From: Pseudonocardiales bacterium
Lineage (GTDB): Bacteria; Actinomycetota; Actinomycetes; Mycobacteriales; Pseudonocardiaceae
Assembly (NCBI GenBank): GCA_019241525.1
Contig: JAFAWY010000091.1
Span: 27,697-91,696, forward strand
DNA length: 64,000 nucleotides
Reading direction: 5' to 3'
Shown: piece after piece, positions 9,989 through 18,722 of the stretch
Position numbering within the stretch: the first letter of the stretch is position 1
Layout: each line of letters starts with the position of its first letter
The notes under the pieces: model-generated
Seen by the model: only the letters and a program-made list of their open reading frames with translations
Told to the model about the DNA's origin: nothing
The model's database searches: none
Translations under genes and position numbers: made by a program

Positions 9989-10818
9989 CGGTCGGTCAGC
10001 GGCAGCACAAGCTGCGGTTTGGCGATCACATGGTCGGCGCGTAGCGGGCGCACCGCGGTGCCGATCGCAAAGAACTCGGTGGTGTGGCCGCCCCAACGAT
10101 GTCCCATCGACAGCAGCTGCACTCCGACGATGCCCTCGGCGGCCAATCGCTCCGCTTCGGCCTGCATCCGGCTCATGGCCAGTTCCCGCGCGTCGTACAG
10201 TGCCTCGGTGAACTGCGGCAGTTCCACGTTCTGACCAATGTTTCCCATCGCCTGCCAGAACCGCTGATGCGCGACGTGGTACACGCAGGTGCCCATCACC
10301 ATGCCCAGTGGCGCGTACCCGGCCTGGATCAGCGTCCAGAAGTCCTGACCCGACAGATCGGAGGTAAACGGCTGGCCCTGATTGTTGCGCCAGGGCTGCC
10401 CGTCCGGTGTCTGTGGCTCATCCGCACTGACGGCGGTGCCGACCGCAATGAACTCGGCGAGGTCTGAACCGAACTCCTTGAATTCGATGTCCAACCGGAC
10501 CCCGACGATGCCGTCGGCGCCCAACTGATCCGCCTCGGTCTCCATCCGGGTCATGGCCAGTTCCCGGGCGTGGTACATCGCCTGGGAAAGCGTGGTCAAT
10601 TCCTGGTTGCTGCTCCACCGGCCGAACTGGAACCCAACGTGGTAGACGCTGGACCCCAGCACGAGGCCGAGGGGACGGAATCCGGCCTCCCGTACCAGCA
10701 GAAACTCGTTCACCGACAGGTCGGAAGTGAACAAGCTGGTCGCCTGACCGGGTCGCATCTCGGCGAGGCGGCGCATCGCATCCTCGGGGATGCCGAGGGC
10801 CGTGGGATCGGCGGTCAT
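9985..10818 (-). CDS. Tandem YbjQ-type (DUF74, heavy-metal-binding) protein
   Basis: 277 aa made of two related halves, each of the YbjQ/DUF74 fold. Both carry 'FTSDLS..EF/DFwxLixAGyxPLGlVxGtcVYHV' followed by a helix with ARELAM(T/S)RMxxEAdqLgAdGIVGVxL and ending in 'EFxAxGTAV'. The halves cover about residues 25-135 and 145-262. YbjQ proteins form pentamers in vitro and are often labelled heavy-metal-binding by a loose domain name; no conserved metal ligands stand out here. The stop overlaps the next gene's start, and the start lies 26 bp after the stop of another YbjQ-type gene, so duplication at gene and domain level seems to have built the cluster. Biological role unknown. Confidence 0.85.
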   Translation of the reverse strand: MTADPTALGIPEDAMRRLAEMRPGQATSLFTSDLSVNEFLLVREAGFRPLGLVLGSSVYHVGFQFGRWSSNQELTTLSQAMYHARELAMTRMETEADQLGADGIVGVRLDIEFKEFGSDLAEFIAVGTAVSADEPQTPDGQPWRNNQGQPFTSDLSGQDFWTLIQAGYAPLGMVMGTCVYHVAHQRFWQAMGNIGQNVELPQFTEALYDARELAMSRMQAEAERLAAEGIVGVQLLSMGHRWGGHTTEFFAIGTAVRPLRADHVIAKPQLVLPLTDR

Positions 10819-10844
10819 TCGCTACTCCTCGTCTTCGGCGACGG

Positions 10845-11750
10845 CTATCGCACCGGCAGGATGGTCAACGATCGGGTCGGTGCGGTCGAGTCCCGGTGAA
10901 AGCGCACCAGCGCGGTGCCGAAGACACTTGCTTCGGCGACATGATCACGATGTCCCTCCGACGGCTCGATCTCACTGACGTGGAGACCCATCGAGGACAC
11001 GATCGCTCCTTCCGCACCAGCTGCGCGGACCCGCTGTTGGAAGCTGTGACGGGCATCCGCACGCACGTGCCAGACAAGCTCGGTGTAGCCAGATACTTCC
11101 GTGTTACCCGCACCCCAAGACGCCTGCCGCTGGGTCGCCCAGTCGTCATGGCGCACCGCCACTGAGATCCCGTAGACGACAGCGCAGGGCACCCATCCGG
11201 CCTGCAGCAGCTTGGCCACGTCCTGGCCGGCCAGATCGGTAGTGAATACCCGGCCCGGGCGGTACTGAGACCGGGCACGGACCGCGGTGCCTGACGCGAC
11301 GAATTCCCGATTGTTGTTACCGAGGTGGGACACCGACAGCTGCACTCCCACGACACCATCGGCCTCCATTGCGGCGGCTTCTTCCATCATGCGCCGCAAC
11401 GCTGTGCCGTAACCGTGGAACAGTGCATCAACGTACGGGCCGAAGCCGACGAAGCCGCGGGACCCGGAGGACGTGACGGTCGGACCGCCGAGGCCGAAAC
11501 CGCTAAAGCCGCCAAGGCCTATGCCGCCAGGACCCGTGATGCCGCTGACGTAGCCGCAGCCACCGAAGCCGCTCCACCCGATGTGCTCGACGATGCAGCC
11601 CATCACCTCGCCAACCGGATCGAGGCCGACCGTCTGCACACCGGCAGCTCCTGGCACGGTCAGCAACGAGGTACGTAGGCCGCTGCGCGCGAAACGCGCC
11701 ATCCGTTCGGCAGCCACCGGCGGTAGCCCGCGGCCGTCCCAGTCAGCCAT
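10845..11750 (-). CDS. YbjQ-type (DUF74) protein with glycine-rich insertion
   Basis: 301 aa, paralogue of the next gene downstream. Two YbjQ-like halves are visible: residues about 25-155, with GLRTSLLTVP...GEVMGCIVEHIGW and MMEEAAAMEADGVVGVQLSV, and about 165-290, with FTTDLAGQDVAKLLQAGWVPCAVVYGISV and RAAGAEGAIVSSMGLHV. The first half is interrupted near residues 62-92 by a Gly/Ser/Phe-rich low-complexity segment (GFGGCGYVSGITGPGGIGLGGF and following). This lies where its partner has a short loop, so it is probably a disordered insertion. ATG 11750 is the start; the gene diverges from the sugar isomerase operon over about 160 bp, the likely promoter region for both. Role unknown. Confidence 0.8.
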   Translation of the reverse strand: MADWDGRGLPPVAAERMARFARSGLRTSLLTVPGAAGVQTVGLDPVGEVMGCIVEHIGWSGFGGCGYVSGITGPGGIGLGGFSGFGLGGPTVTSSGSRGFVGFGPYVDALFHGYGTALRRMMEEAAAMEADGVVGVQLSVSHLGNNNREFVASGTAVRARSQYRPGRVFTTDLAGQDVAKLLQAGWVPCAVVYGISVAVRHDDWATQRQASWGAGNTEVSGYTELVWHVRADARHSFQQRVRAAGAEGAIVSSMGLHVSEIEPSEGHRDHVAEASVFGTALVRFHRDSTAPTRSLTILPVR

Positions 11751-11909
11751 CCATGCTCACCTCACATCCGCACACCACCACCATAAATGTCCGGTTTCTT
11801 TGCTCGCGCCGCGATGACGATGCCCGCGTTGCACTTCCGCTGGGTGATACCTTCCTCACTGAGCGAAACATCCCGGTGCAAGCGACCGTCCTACCAGGCA
11901 GGAGCAGAC

Positions 11910-13367
11910 ATGGCGCGCGTCGGACTGTTGACCTTCTCTGACGGACGTGATTTCGTCCACACCGACATCAAGGCATTCGAGCTCGACGTCGAAGGCCGCA
12001 TCGCGCAGGCGCTGGAGCAAGCCGGGCATGAAGTGATCCGCGCTGCAGAGCCGGTCTGGACCAACGCGCTGGCCACCAGCGAGGCGCGCCGAGTAGCCGA
12101 TGCGCGGCCCGACCTGACCATCTTCAACTATCCCGTGTGGGCGTTCCCGCACTTCTCCATGCTGGCCGCCGAAGCCTCCCCAGGCCCGCTGTTGCTGTTT
12201 TCCAACATCGACCCGCAATTCCCGGGAATGGTCGGCATGCTGGCCGCCGGTGGCGGGCTGGACCAGGTCGGCCGTGCGCACACCCGCGTTTGGGGCGACG
12301 TGTCCGAGTCCGCGGTGCTCGATCGGGTCCTGGCAACAGTTCGGGCCGCCACTGCGGTGTCTCGGCTGTCGGGCAGTACGTTCGGCCGGATTGGCGGGCG
12401 TCCGATGGGCATGTATACCGCGGTAGCCGACACCGACCAGTGGATGAGTACGTTCGGGGTGGACGTCGAGGAAATCGACCAGTGGGAGATCGTCCGCCGC
12501 AGTGCCGCTGTCGAGCAGTCCCGGGTGACGGCCGGCCGGGAATGGCTAGAACGTCACGCAGGCAAGGTGCATTACGACGGCAAGCAGCTGACTCCGGAAC
12601 TGCTGGAACGCCAAATACGCTCCTACTTCGCCGTGCGGGAACTGATCGACGAATGGAACCTGGACTTCAGCGGGATCAAAGGCCAGCCGGAGCTGACCAC
12701 CCACTTCGCCACCATGGATGTCACCGAGGCCTTCCTCAATGATCCCTATGATTGGGAAGGCGCCAAGCCCACGCATGTGTGCGCCACCGAGTCCGACATG
12801 GACGGGGCGCTCACCATGCAGCTGCTCAAGGGGCTGTCTGGCACTCCGGTGCTCTTCGCCGATGTGCGGCACTACCACGCCGATCGCCACATCTGGGACC
12901 TGTGCAACTCGGGGCAGCACGCCACCTGGTTCGCCGCCCGCAGTGACGACCCGGCAGAGAATTTGCGCTTGGTGCACTTTTACCCGGAGATCTTCTACTT
13001 CCCCGCTGGTGGTGCCTCGGTGTCCTTCTTCGCCGCCCCGGGGCAAGCGACGTTCGCCCGGCTGACCAGGATCGGTGGCAGGTACCGGATGCACGTGGTG
13101 CGCGGGGAGTTCGAACGCTACGACGATGCGACCAACGAAGCACTGGCCCGGCAATCCACGTTTGAGTGGCCGCACGCGTTCGCCCGGCTAGAAGCTGAGG
13201 CCGATGAGTTCCTGTCGACCTTCGGGGCCAACCACATCCACGCGATACCCGGCGACCACGTCGCTGAGCTGCGCGCCGTATGCCGAATGCTCGACATCGA
13301 ATGGGCTGGGATGGGCACAAGTCGCGTGGACGGGACCTGCGCGGCCGTAGCGGACACAGCTCAGTGA
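11910..13367 (+). CDS. L-fucose/L-arabinose isomerase family protein
   Basis: 485-aa ketol isomerase-like protein interconverting an aldose and a ketose. The N-terminal half (MARVGLLTFSDGRDFVH...) is an alpha/beta domain. The C-terminal half contains CATESDMDGALTMQLL (near residue 292), FADVRHYHADRHIWDLCNSGQHATW (near 315-338) and a late GANHIHAIPGDH, placing acidic and histidine metal ligands where L-fucose isomerase has them. L-fucose isomerases also act on D-arabinose. ATG 11910 is chosen over upstream in-frame starts because AGGAG precedes it at proper distance and the family begins there. It is first in a tightly overlapping four-gene operon with a FGGY kinase, a sugar porter and a GH172 protein, which points to catabolism of a pentose or deoxyhexose. 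Confidence 0.85.
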   Translation: MARVGLLTFSDGRDFVHTDIKAFELDVEGRIAQALEQAGHEVIRAAEPVWTNALATSEARRVADARPDLTIFNYPVWAFPHFSMLAAEASPGPLLLFSNIDPQFPGMVGMLAAGGGLDQVGRAHTRVWGDVSESAVLDRVLATVRAATAVSRLSGSTFGRIGGRPMGMYTAVADTDQWMSTFGVDVEEIDQWEIVRRSAAVEQSRVTAGREWLERHAGKVHYDGKQLTPELLERQIRSYFAVRELIDEWNLDFSGIKGQPELTTHFATMDVTEAFLNDPYDWEGAKPTHVCATESDMDGALTMQLLKGLSGTPVLFADVRHYHADRHIWDLCNSGQHATWFAARSDDPAENLRLVHFYPEIFYFPAGGASVSFFAAPGQATFARLTRIGGRYRMHVVRGEFERYDDATNEALARQSTFEWPHAFARLEAEADEFLSTFGANHIHAIPGDHVAELRAVCRMLDIEWAGMGTSRVDGTCAAVADTAQ

Positions 13368-14896
13368 GCTCGCTGCTGCTCGGTGTCGACATCGGCACCG
13401 CCAGCTCCAAGGGAGTACTGGTCCGCGACGACGGTACCGTCGTTGCGACCGCCAGCCGCGCACACGAGGTGTCGATGCCGCACCCCGGCTGGGTGGAGCA
13501 CGACGCCCAAGCGGTGTGGTGGGCAGATTTCACGGCGATCAGCCAGGAACTGACCGCGGCGGCTCCTGAAGCCATTGCCGCGGTGGGAGTCAGCGGAATC
13601 GGCCCGTGCCTGCTACCGGTGGACGGCGAGGATCGACCACTCCGGCCGGCAATTCTCTACGGCGTAGACACCCGCGCTCAGATCCAAATCGAGGAACTGA
13701 ACCGGGAGCTAGGTGAGCAGACCATCCTGGAGCGCTGCGGTTCGGTGCTCACCTCGCAAGCCATCGGGCCCAAGGTGGCTTGGCTACGCGCAAACGAACC
13801 CGCCATCTGGGCATCCACCCGCCGATTTCTGATGGCCAGCAGCTTCCTGGTGCGCCGGCTGACCGGCTGCTACATCCTCGATCACCACTCCGCCAGCCAA
13901 TGCACGCCGATGTACGACCCGGTGCAGCACCGATGGATCCAGGAGTGGACCGATCTCATCGCCCCAGGACTCGAGCTACCGGAGCTGCGCTGGCCGTCGG
14001 ACGTTGTCGGAGAGGTGCATACGACTGCCGCCGACCAGACCGGTATTCCGGTGGGTACTCCGGTGGTGGCCGGCACCATCGATGCCTGGGCCGAAGCCAC
14101 CAGTGTCGGCGTCACCGCGCCCGGCGACGTCATGCTGATGTACGGCACCACCATGTTCCTGGTCGAGGTGCTCGATCGCGCGCGCCGGAGCCCGGCTCTG
14201 TGGGGAACCGTGGGAACGTTTCCAGGCACCTACAACTTCGCTGCGGGGATGGCCACCTCAGGCGCGATCACCGACTGGATCCGCAAGCTGACGGGGGAAT
14301 CCGGGTTCGATTGTCTCGTCGCAGAAGCCCACCAGTCGCCGGCAGGTGCCCACGGCTTGCTGATGTTGCCCTACTTCGCTGGTGAACGGACTCCACTGTT
14401 TGACCCGGAAGCCCGTGGCGTGCTGATCGGCCTGAGCTTGCGGCACAACCGCGGCGATATGTACCGGGCCGCTTTGGAGGCCACCGCCTACGGAGTCCGG
14501 CACAACCTGGAAGCAATGCGTGACGCGGGTGGCCAGTACCGCCGGCTGGTCGCGGTGGGCGGCGGCACCAAGGGCGGGCTGTGGACGCAGATTGTCTCCG
14601 ACGTGCTCAATGCCCCCCAGGAGCTGCCCCGGCAGACGATCGGCGCGTGCCTTGGCGACGCGCTGCTCGCGGCCATCGGGATCGGGCAGTCACCGGACAT
14701 GCTTCACTGGAATCCCATCGAAACCACGGTCCAGCCGCGCACCACGATGGCGGCCGCCTACGACCGTTACTACGACCTTTACCGGCAGCTGTACCCGCGC
14801 ACTAAGGAAATCGCCCATGCGCTCGCCCGGGAACAGCATCTCGAGGATGTCGCCACCCCCGAGCCATCGATCCCCTCGCATACCGGAGGTAGCTGA
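13364..14896 (+). CDS. FGGY-family pentulose/hexulose kinase
   Basis: 510-aa ATP-dependent kinase that should phosphorylate the ketose made by the upstream isomerase. The actin-like fold is clear: DIGTASSKGVLV at residues about 8-19 (phosphate 1), a 'HPGWVEHDAQAVWW' segment typical of xylulose/ribulose kinases, GVSGIGPCLLPVD near 80, and C-terminal 'AVGGGTKGGLWTQIVSDVLNAP' (adenosine site) near 410. GTG 13364 overlaps the isomerase stop as GTGA, so translation is coupled. The next gene starts with TGATG. Whether the substrate is D-ribulose, D-xylulose or a deoxyketose cannot be decided from motifs; the isomerase partner favours D-ribulose or L-fuculose. Confidence 0.88.
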   Translation: MSSLLLGVDIGTASSKGVLVRDDGTVVATASRAHEVSMPHPGWVEHDAQAVWWADFTAISQELTAAAPEAIAAVGVSGIGPCLLPVDGEDRPLRPAILYGVDTRAQIQIEELNRELGEQTILERCGSVLTSQAIGPKVAWLRANEPAIWASTRRFLMASSFLVRRLTGCYILDHHSASQCTPMYDPVQHRWIQEWTDLIAPGLELPELRWPSDVVGEVHTTAADQTGIPVGTPVVAGTIDAWAEATSVGVTAPGDVMLMYGTTMFLVEVLDRARRSPALWGTVGTFPGTYNFAAGMATSGAITDWIRKLTGESGFDCLVAEAHQSPAGAHGLLMLPYFAGERTPLFDPEARGVLIGLSLRHNRGDMYRAALEATAYGVRHNLEAMRDAGGQYRRLVAVGGGTKGGLWTQIVSDVLNAPQELPRQTIGACLGDALLAAIGIGQSPDMLHWNPIETTVQPRTTMAAAYDRYYDLYRQLYPRTKEIAHALAREQHLEDVATPEPSIPSHTGGS

Positions 14897-16320
14897 TGGG
14901 CGGCCCTGCGTTCTTGAACCGGGTGAGTACTCGACGCGTGTACACCCTGGGTGCACTGGCAGCGGTGCTGTTCGGTTACGACAACGGCATCATCGGCGCA
15001 GCGTTGCTGTTCATCTCCCGTGACCTGCCACTGACCCCGTGGCAGGAGGGCGCCGTGGTCAGCGCCACGGTGTTCGGGGCGATGGTGGGCGCGCTGGGCA
15101 GCGGCCCTGCGGCCGACCGTCTGGGTCGGCAGCGGATCCTGCTGGCCGCCGGGATCGTCTTCACCATCGGCGCCCTAGGTGCCGGTCTGGCCGCCTCCGT
15201 CGCCATGCTGGTGGCGTTTCGCTTCATCCTCGGACTGGGCATCGGTATCGCCTCGGTGCTGGTGCCCCTTTACCTGGCAGAGATGGCCCCGGCCTCAGAC
15301 CGCGGCGTGGTCACCTCGCTGAACCAATACATGATCATCGTGGGGACGGCGCTGTCCGCGGCTCTCGGCTATGCGCTGGCCTTCGCCGGTTCCTGGCGCT
15401 GGATGCTGCTCGTCGGAGTGTTTCCTGCCATCGTGCTGGTACTCGGCATGCTGGCCATGCCGGACACCCCCAGGTCACTGGTACGACGTGGACAGGATGA
15501 CAGTGCGCGGGCGGTGCTGATCGGCTTACGCGGCGACACCGCGGCGGCCGATAAGGAATTCGCCGAGATCAGCGCGCTGGAACAGCAGCAGCACGACACG
15601 CGTACGCTAGCCCGCCTCTCATCCGGCTGGGTACGCCGGCTGCTGCTACTAGGCGCGTTGCTCGCCATCTTCCAGCAGGTCACCGGGATCAATGCGATCG
15701 TGTACTACGCACCGACCATTCTGACCGGCTTCGGCCTCTCGAAGACGACCGCATTGTTGTTCGGTTTCCTCAACGGGCTGGTGAACATCGGGACCATCGC
15801 GCTGGTCGTGCGCGCCAAAATCGTCGACCGGCGCGGCCGCAAACCAATCTTGCTGGCTGGCTTGGTGGGAATGTCGGTCAGCCTATTCGCTGTCGGTATC
15901 GCGGCACTGACACTCCCGGTCAACTCCAGCGCACTTTTCGTCATTGCGGCGGCGGCGTTTGTGGTGTTCACCAACACCTTCTCGGCCACGTGGGGGCCGG
16001 TGCTATGGGTGATGCTGGCGGAAATCTTCCCGTTAGCCATCCGGGGTGCGGCGATGGCCATTGCCACCTTGTTTAACTGGTTGGCTGCCTTCGTCGTGTC
16101 ACTGACATTCCCCAGCTTCGCGGCCGTGGCCGGCACGGGCACGGCCTTCATCGTCTATGCCGCTGTGGGCGTGTTGCTCTTCCCGGTCGTGTGGTGGATG
16201 GTGCCGGAGACCAAGGAGCGCAGCCTGGAATCGCTGGAGGCAGCGTTTCGCGACAGCACCGGTATCCGGTTTGCGGTCACGCCTAAGACTTCCGCTGCGG
16301 GCACCGGAGGGCAAGCATGA
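14896..16320 (+). CDS. Sugar porter (SP-type MFS) transporter
   Basis: 474-aa twelve-helix major facilitator of the sugar porter family, a proton-linked importer of monosaccharides or small glycosides. Signatures include FGYDNGIIGAALLFI in helix 1, the loop 2-3 motif DRLGRQR, RFILGLGIGIASVLVPLYLAEMAP, PDTPRSLVRRG after helix 6, QQVTGINAIVYYAPT in helix 7 (sugar-contact residues) and the C-terminal PETKERSLESLE. ATG 14896 overlaps the kinase stop (TGATG) and has GGAGG nearby. It should deliver the substrate used by the surrounding isomerase, kinase and GH172 enzyme. Specificity unknown. Confidence 0.93.
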   Translation: MGGPAFLNRVSTRRVYTLGALAAVLFGYDNGIIGAALLFISRDLPLTPWQEGAVVSATVFGAMVGALGSGPAADRLGRQRILLAAGIVFTIGALGAGLAASVAMLVAFRFILGLGIGIASVLVPLYLAEMAPASDRGVVTSLNQYMIIVGTALSAALGYALAFAGSWRWMLLVGVFPAIVLVLGMLAMPDTPRSLVRRGQDDSARAVLIGLRGDTAAADKEFAEISALEQQQHDTRTLARLSSGWVRRLLLLGALLAIFQQVTGINAIVYYAPTILTGFGLSKTTALLFGFLNGLVNIGTIALVVRAKIVDRRGRKPILLAGLVGMSVSLFAVGIAALTLPVNSSALFVIAAAAFVVFTNTFSATWGPVLWVMLAEIFPLAIRGAAMAIATLFNWLAAFVVSLTFPSFAAVAGTGTAFIVYAAVGVLLFPVVWWMVPETKERSLESLEAAFRDSTGIRFAVTPKTSAAGTGGQA

Positions 16321-17402
16321 CCGTCAATTACGGACCGTACGGTTCGAGCCTGCGTGATCTGCCGCGGCTGCGCAGCACCCGGAGGAGACGTGCGTCCAGC
16401 TGGGATCGCACCGGCGGCAACGACGATCGCCTCACTCTGCGCCCGGGACAGCGCGCGACCCTGGCAGACATCGAGGGCGCCGGCACGATCAATCACATCT
16501 GGGTGACCGTGGCCAACGAACGGATGATCCGGGACCCGTGGATGCGAGAACCCGATTACCTGCGCCGGCTCGTACTGCGTGCTTACTGGGACGGCGAAGA
16601 ACATCCCAGCATCGCCGTGCCGCTCGGCGACTTTTTCGGGGTAGGCCACGGCCGTACCACCAACTTCGTCTCCGCGCCGCTACAGATGAGCCCTGAGGAC
16701 GGAAAGGGCTTCAACTGCTTTTTCCACATGCCCTTCGGCGCGGGAGCCCGGTGGGAAATCGCCAGCGAGCTGACCGACGAGACGGTCTTTTTCTACTATT
16801 ACATCGACTACGAAGAGATTGACGAGCTCGAAGACGGCATCGGGCGTTTCCACGCCCAATGGCGCCACAGCAATCCGTGCTCCGGGGTCGAGCAGGGATC
16901 CGAAACCAACGCCGAGTTCTTGCTGGCCGGCGAGAACCTCGACGGGAAAGCGAACTACACCATCCTGGAAGCAACCGGCCGCGGGCATTATGTCGGCTGC
17001 GTGCTCAACATTCACAACCTTCGCGACACCACTGAGTGGAACTGGTATGGCGAGGGCGACGACATGATTTTTATCGACGGCGAGGCATGGCCGCCGAGCT
17101 TGCACGGCACCGGCACCGAGGACTATTTCAACACCGCCTGGTGCCCGACCCAGACCTACCATGCGCCGTATCACGGAATCACCTTGCCTGGCGGTGACAA
17201 CTGGAGCGGGCAGATCAGCCTGTACCGGTTCCACATCGAAGATCCGGTGCCGTTCGAGCGATCAATCAGGGTGAGCATCGAGCATGGGCACGCGAACAAA
17301 CGCAGCGACGACTATTCATCGGTGGCGTACTGGTACCAGGCCGAACCGCACCACCCATTCGACCTCGCTCCCGTCGAGCAGCGCGCCCCACGAGCCCGGT
17401 GA
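16317..17402 (+). CDS. DUF2961 / glycoside hydrolase family 172 protein
   Basis: 361-aa GH172-family protein. Members form hexamers with a jelly-roll fold; characterised ones release alpha-D-fructofuranose or alpha-D-arabinofuranose units. Seen here: ADIEGAGTINHIWVTV near residues 50-65, PLGDFFGVGHGRT near 100-112 and the highly conserved GTGTEDYFNTAWC near 262-274, which carries a candidate catalytic glutamate. No signal peptide is present, so it acts in the cytoplasm, on a glycoside brought in by the MFS porter. ATG 16317 overlaps the transporter stop. Combined with a fucose/D-arabinose-type isomerase and FGGY kinase, hydrolysis of small D-arabinofuranosides is a reasonable inference; fructofuranoside use is the alternative. 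Confidence 0.85.
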   Translation: MTVNYGPYGSSLRDLPRLRSTRRRRASSWDRTGGNDDRLTLRPGQRATLADIEGAGTINHIWVTVANERMIRDPWMREPDYLRRLVLRAYWDGEEHPSIAVPLGDFFGVGHGRTTNFVSAPLQMSPEDGKGFNCFFHMPFGAGARWEIASELTDETVFFYYYIDYEEIDELEDGIGRFHAQWRHSNPCSGVEQGSETNAEFLLAGENLDGKANYTILEATGRGHYVGCVLNIHNLRDTTEWNWYGEGDDMIFIDGEAWPPSLHGTGTEDYFNTAWCPTQTYHAPYHGITLPGGDNWSGQISLYRFHIEDPVPFERSIRVSIEHGHANKRSDDYSSVAYWYQAEPHHPFDLAPVEQRAPRAR

Positions 17403-17457
17403 CGTGGTAGCCGCATCACGGCAACCGGCCAACGCTTTCGATGAGGGCGCTGCCTGG

Positions 17458-17679
17458 TTATGCGGACTGGGCAGGCCACTGCGGCGGGCCGTCGGCATCC
17501 CGGGGACGCCTGCCGACACCGTTACCCGTATCCATCCACCAGATCTCGTGGCATTGGGGGCATTGCACATGCACCATGTTGGCGTTCGAATCGAGCAGGT
17601 ACAGGCCATCCCGATGTGAGCAGTGGGAACACGGAAGCCAAGCCTTCCGGCCGATGTTGACCGATGGGTCAAGAGCCAT
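17458..17679 (-). CDS. Small zinc-ribbon-like protein, 73 aa
   Basis: Short soluble protein with two CxxC knuckles (PCSHC near residue 16 and QCPQC near 39), separated by about 20 residues containing an aromatic/hydrophobic stretch. This is the layout of a zinc ribbon. The tail is proline- and charge-rich and probably disordered. The ATG at 17679 has a strong GGAGGT ribosome site eight bases upstream, which argues strongly that it is expressed despite its size. It converges on the sugar operon and follows the two GT2 genes on the same strand. The function is unknown; nucleic-acid or protein contact is only a guess from the fold. Confidence 0.65.
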   Translation of the reverse strand: MALDPSVNIGRKAWLPCSHCSHRDGLYLLDSNANMVHVQCPQCHEIWWMDTGNGVGRRPRDADGPPQWPAQSA

Positions 17680-17740
17680 CAGCGAATACCTCCACGCGTC
17701 TACCAGTGAACCGGCAGCGCCACGCTAGAACGCGACCGAG

Positions 17741-17757
17741 GCTCTCTTCCAGAGAGC
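17741..17757. other. Short inverted repeat between GT2 gene and zinc-ribbon gene
   Basis: A perfect 6-bp stem (GCTCTC / GAGAGC) with a 5-base loop lies in the 146-bp gap between the stop of the minus-strand glycosyltransferase and the start of the small zinc-ribbon gene. No T-run follows on either strand. It could be a weak terminator or an operator for the small gene, or chance. Confidence 0.25.
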
Positions 17758-17825
17758 TGGAGTACTTACTTACCGGCTCGGGCTACCCACGTCCATCTCG
17801 ATCAAACATATGCGACGAGCCCACT

Positions 17826-18722
17826 TCAGCCCACGTACCGGCGGGCCGGCGACCGCCGTTGCGGTTCCTCCAACAATCGGAGCCCATGCTCGACGGCTGC
17901 CGGTACCACCCGACGCTCCCGAACTACCCAGGTCAGCCCGGCTAAGGCCTCAGCGAAGGCCGCCACGCTGGCCCAGTCCCGAGGTACTGAGCGCAGCATG
18001 GTGACGGTCCGTCGCAGCGCGCTTGGTAACGGGCGGCGCAACCACGCGGTCCATAATGTGTTGCGGATCCCCAACTGCCGCCGTCGTCGCGGATCCCGGC
18101 AGCTCGATGGGGCATGTTCGATGACCACATCCGGTGCCCAGCACATCCACCAGCCGGCGGCGGCGAGGTCCAGAGCGAGCAGTTCCTCTTCACCGCCCAA
18201 CCACAGCCGCGGCGAGAACCCACCGACCTGGCGGAACGCTGCAACACGAAACATGCTCGCCCCCGCGAGCACACCGAGCAGAGCTGGACCAGGCAGCCAG
18301 GCCGGCCCGGGTACGGGAGAGTTGCGCAGCTCAGGAGTGATGGGATCCTCGGTCATTGCCGGAGCCACCAGGATCCGTCCGGTCACCGAAGCCAGTTGTT
18401 GGTGGGCGTCGAGCACGTCAGCAGCCCGCCTTAGCGCACCGGGCCGCCACCGGGTGTCGTCATCGCAGAACGCCACGTAACGGGTGTCAATGTCTCGAAC
18501 CGCCAGGTTGCGGCCTAGTGCGCCGAGATTGCCCGCGCTGCGCAGCAGTTTTACCTGGCCGAAGCGTTCTGCCACAGCGTCGGCGGTACCGTCGGTGGAG
18601 CCGTTGTCAACGACCACCACAGGAGCGCGGTCCGGCAGCGCTGTCATGTGCTGGAGGGTCTGTAACAGCTCCGCCTTGCGGTTCTGCGTGATGATCACCA
18701 CCGTGGTCCGGCCGCCGGTCAT
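17826..18722 (-). CDS. Glycosyltransferase family 2
   Basis: 298-aa GT-A fold glycosyltransferase. The N-terminus TTVVIITQNRKAELLQTL and the [15 protein letters not shown] segment bind the nucleotide sugar. The metal-binding DDD-type motif is in YVAFCDDDTRW near residue 85, and a WLGGEEELLALDLAAAGW acceptor-side segment sits near 165-185. The C-terminus has short hydrophobic/basic helices but no clear membrane span. Its start overlaps the stop of the upstream GT2 paralogue as ATGA. The pair lies beside, and divergent from, the large glycan locus that begins with UDP-xylose synthase, so both probably serve the same polymer. Donor and acceptor unknown. Confidence 0.9.
   Translation of the reverse strand: MTGGRTTVVIITQNRKAELLQTLQHMTALPDRAPVVVVDNGSTDGTADAVAERFGQVKLLRSAGNLGALGRNLAVRDIDTRYVAFCDDDTRWRPGALRRAADVLDAHQQLASVTGRILVAPAMTEDPITPELRNSPVPGPAWLPGPALLGVLAGASMFRVAAFRQVGGFSPRLWLGGEEELLALDLAAAGWWMCWAPDVVIEHAPSSCRDPRRRRQLGIRNTLWTAWLRRPLPSALRRTVTMLRSVPRDWASVAAFAEALAGLTWVVRERRVVPAAVEHGLRLLEEPQRRSPARRYVG

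Noticed and set aside
17583..17600. GTTCGAATC string like a tRNA T-loop
   Set aside because: No acceptor or anticodon stems around it, and it lies inside the zinc-ribbon coding sequence.
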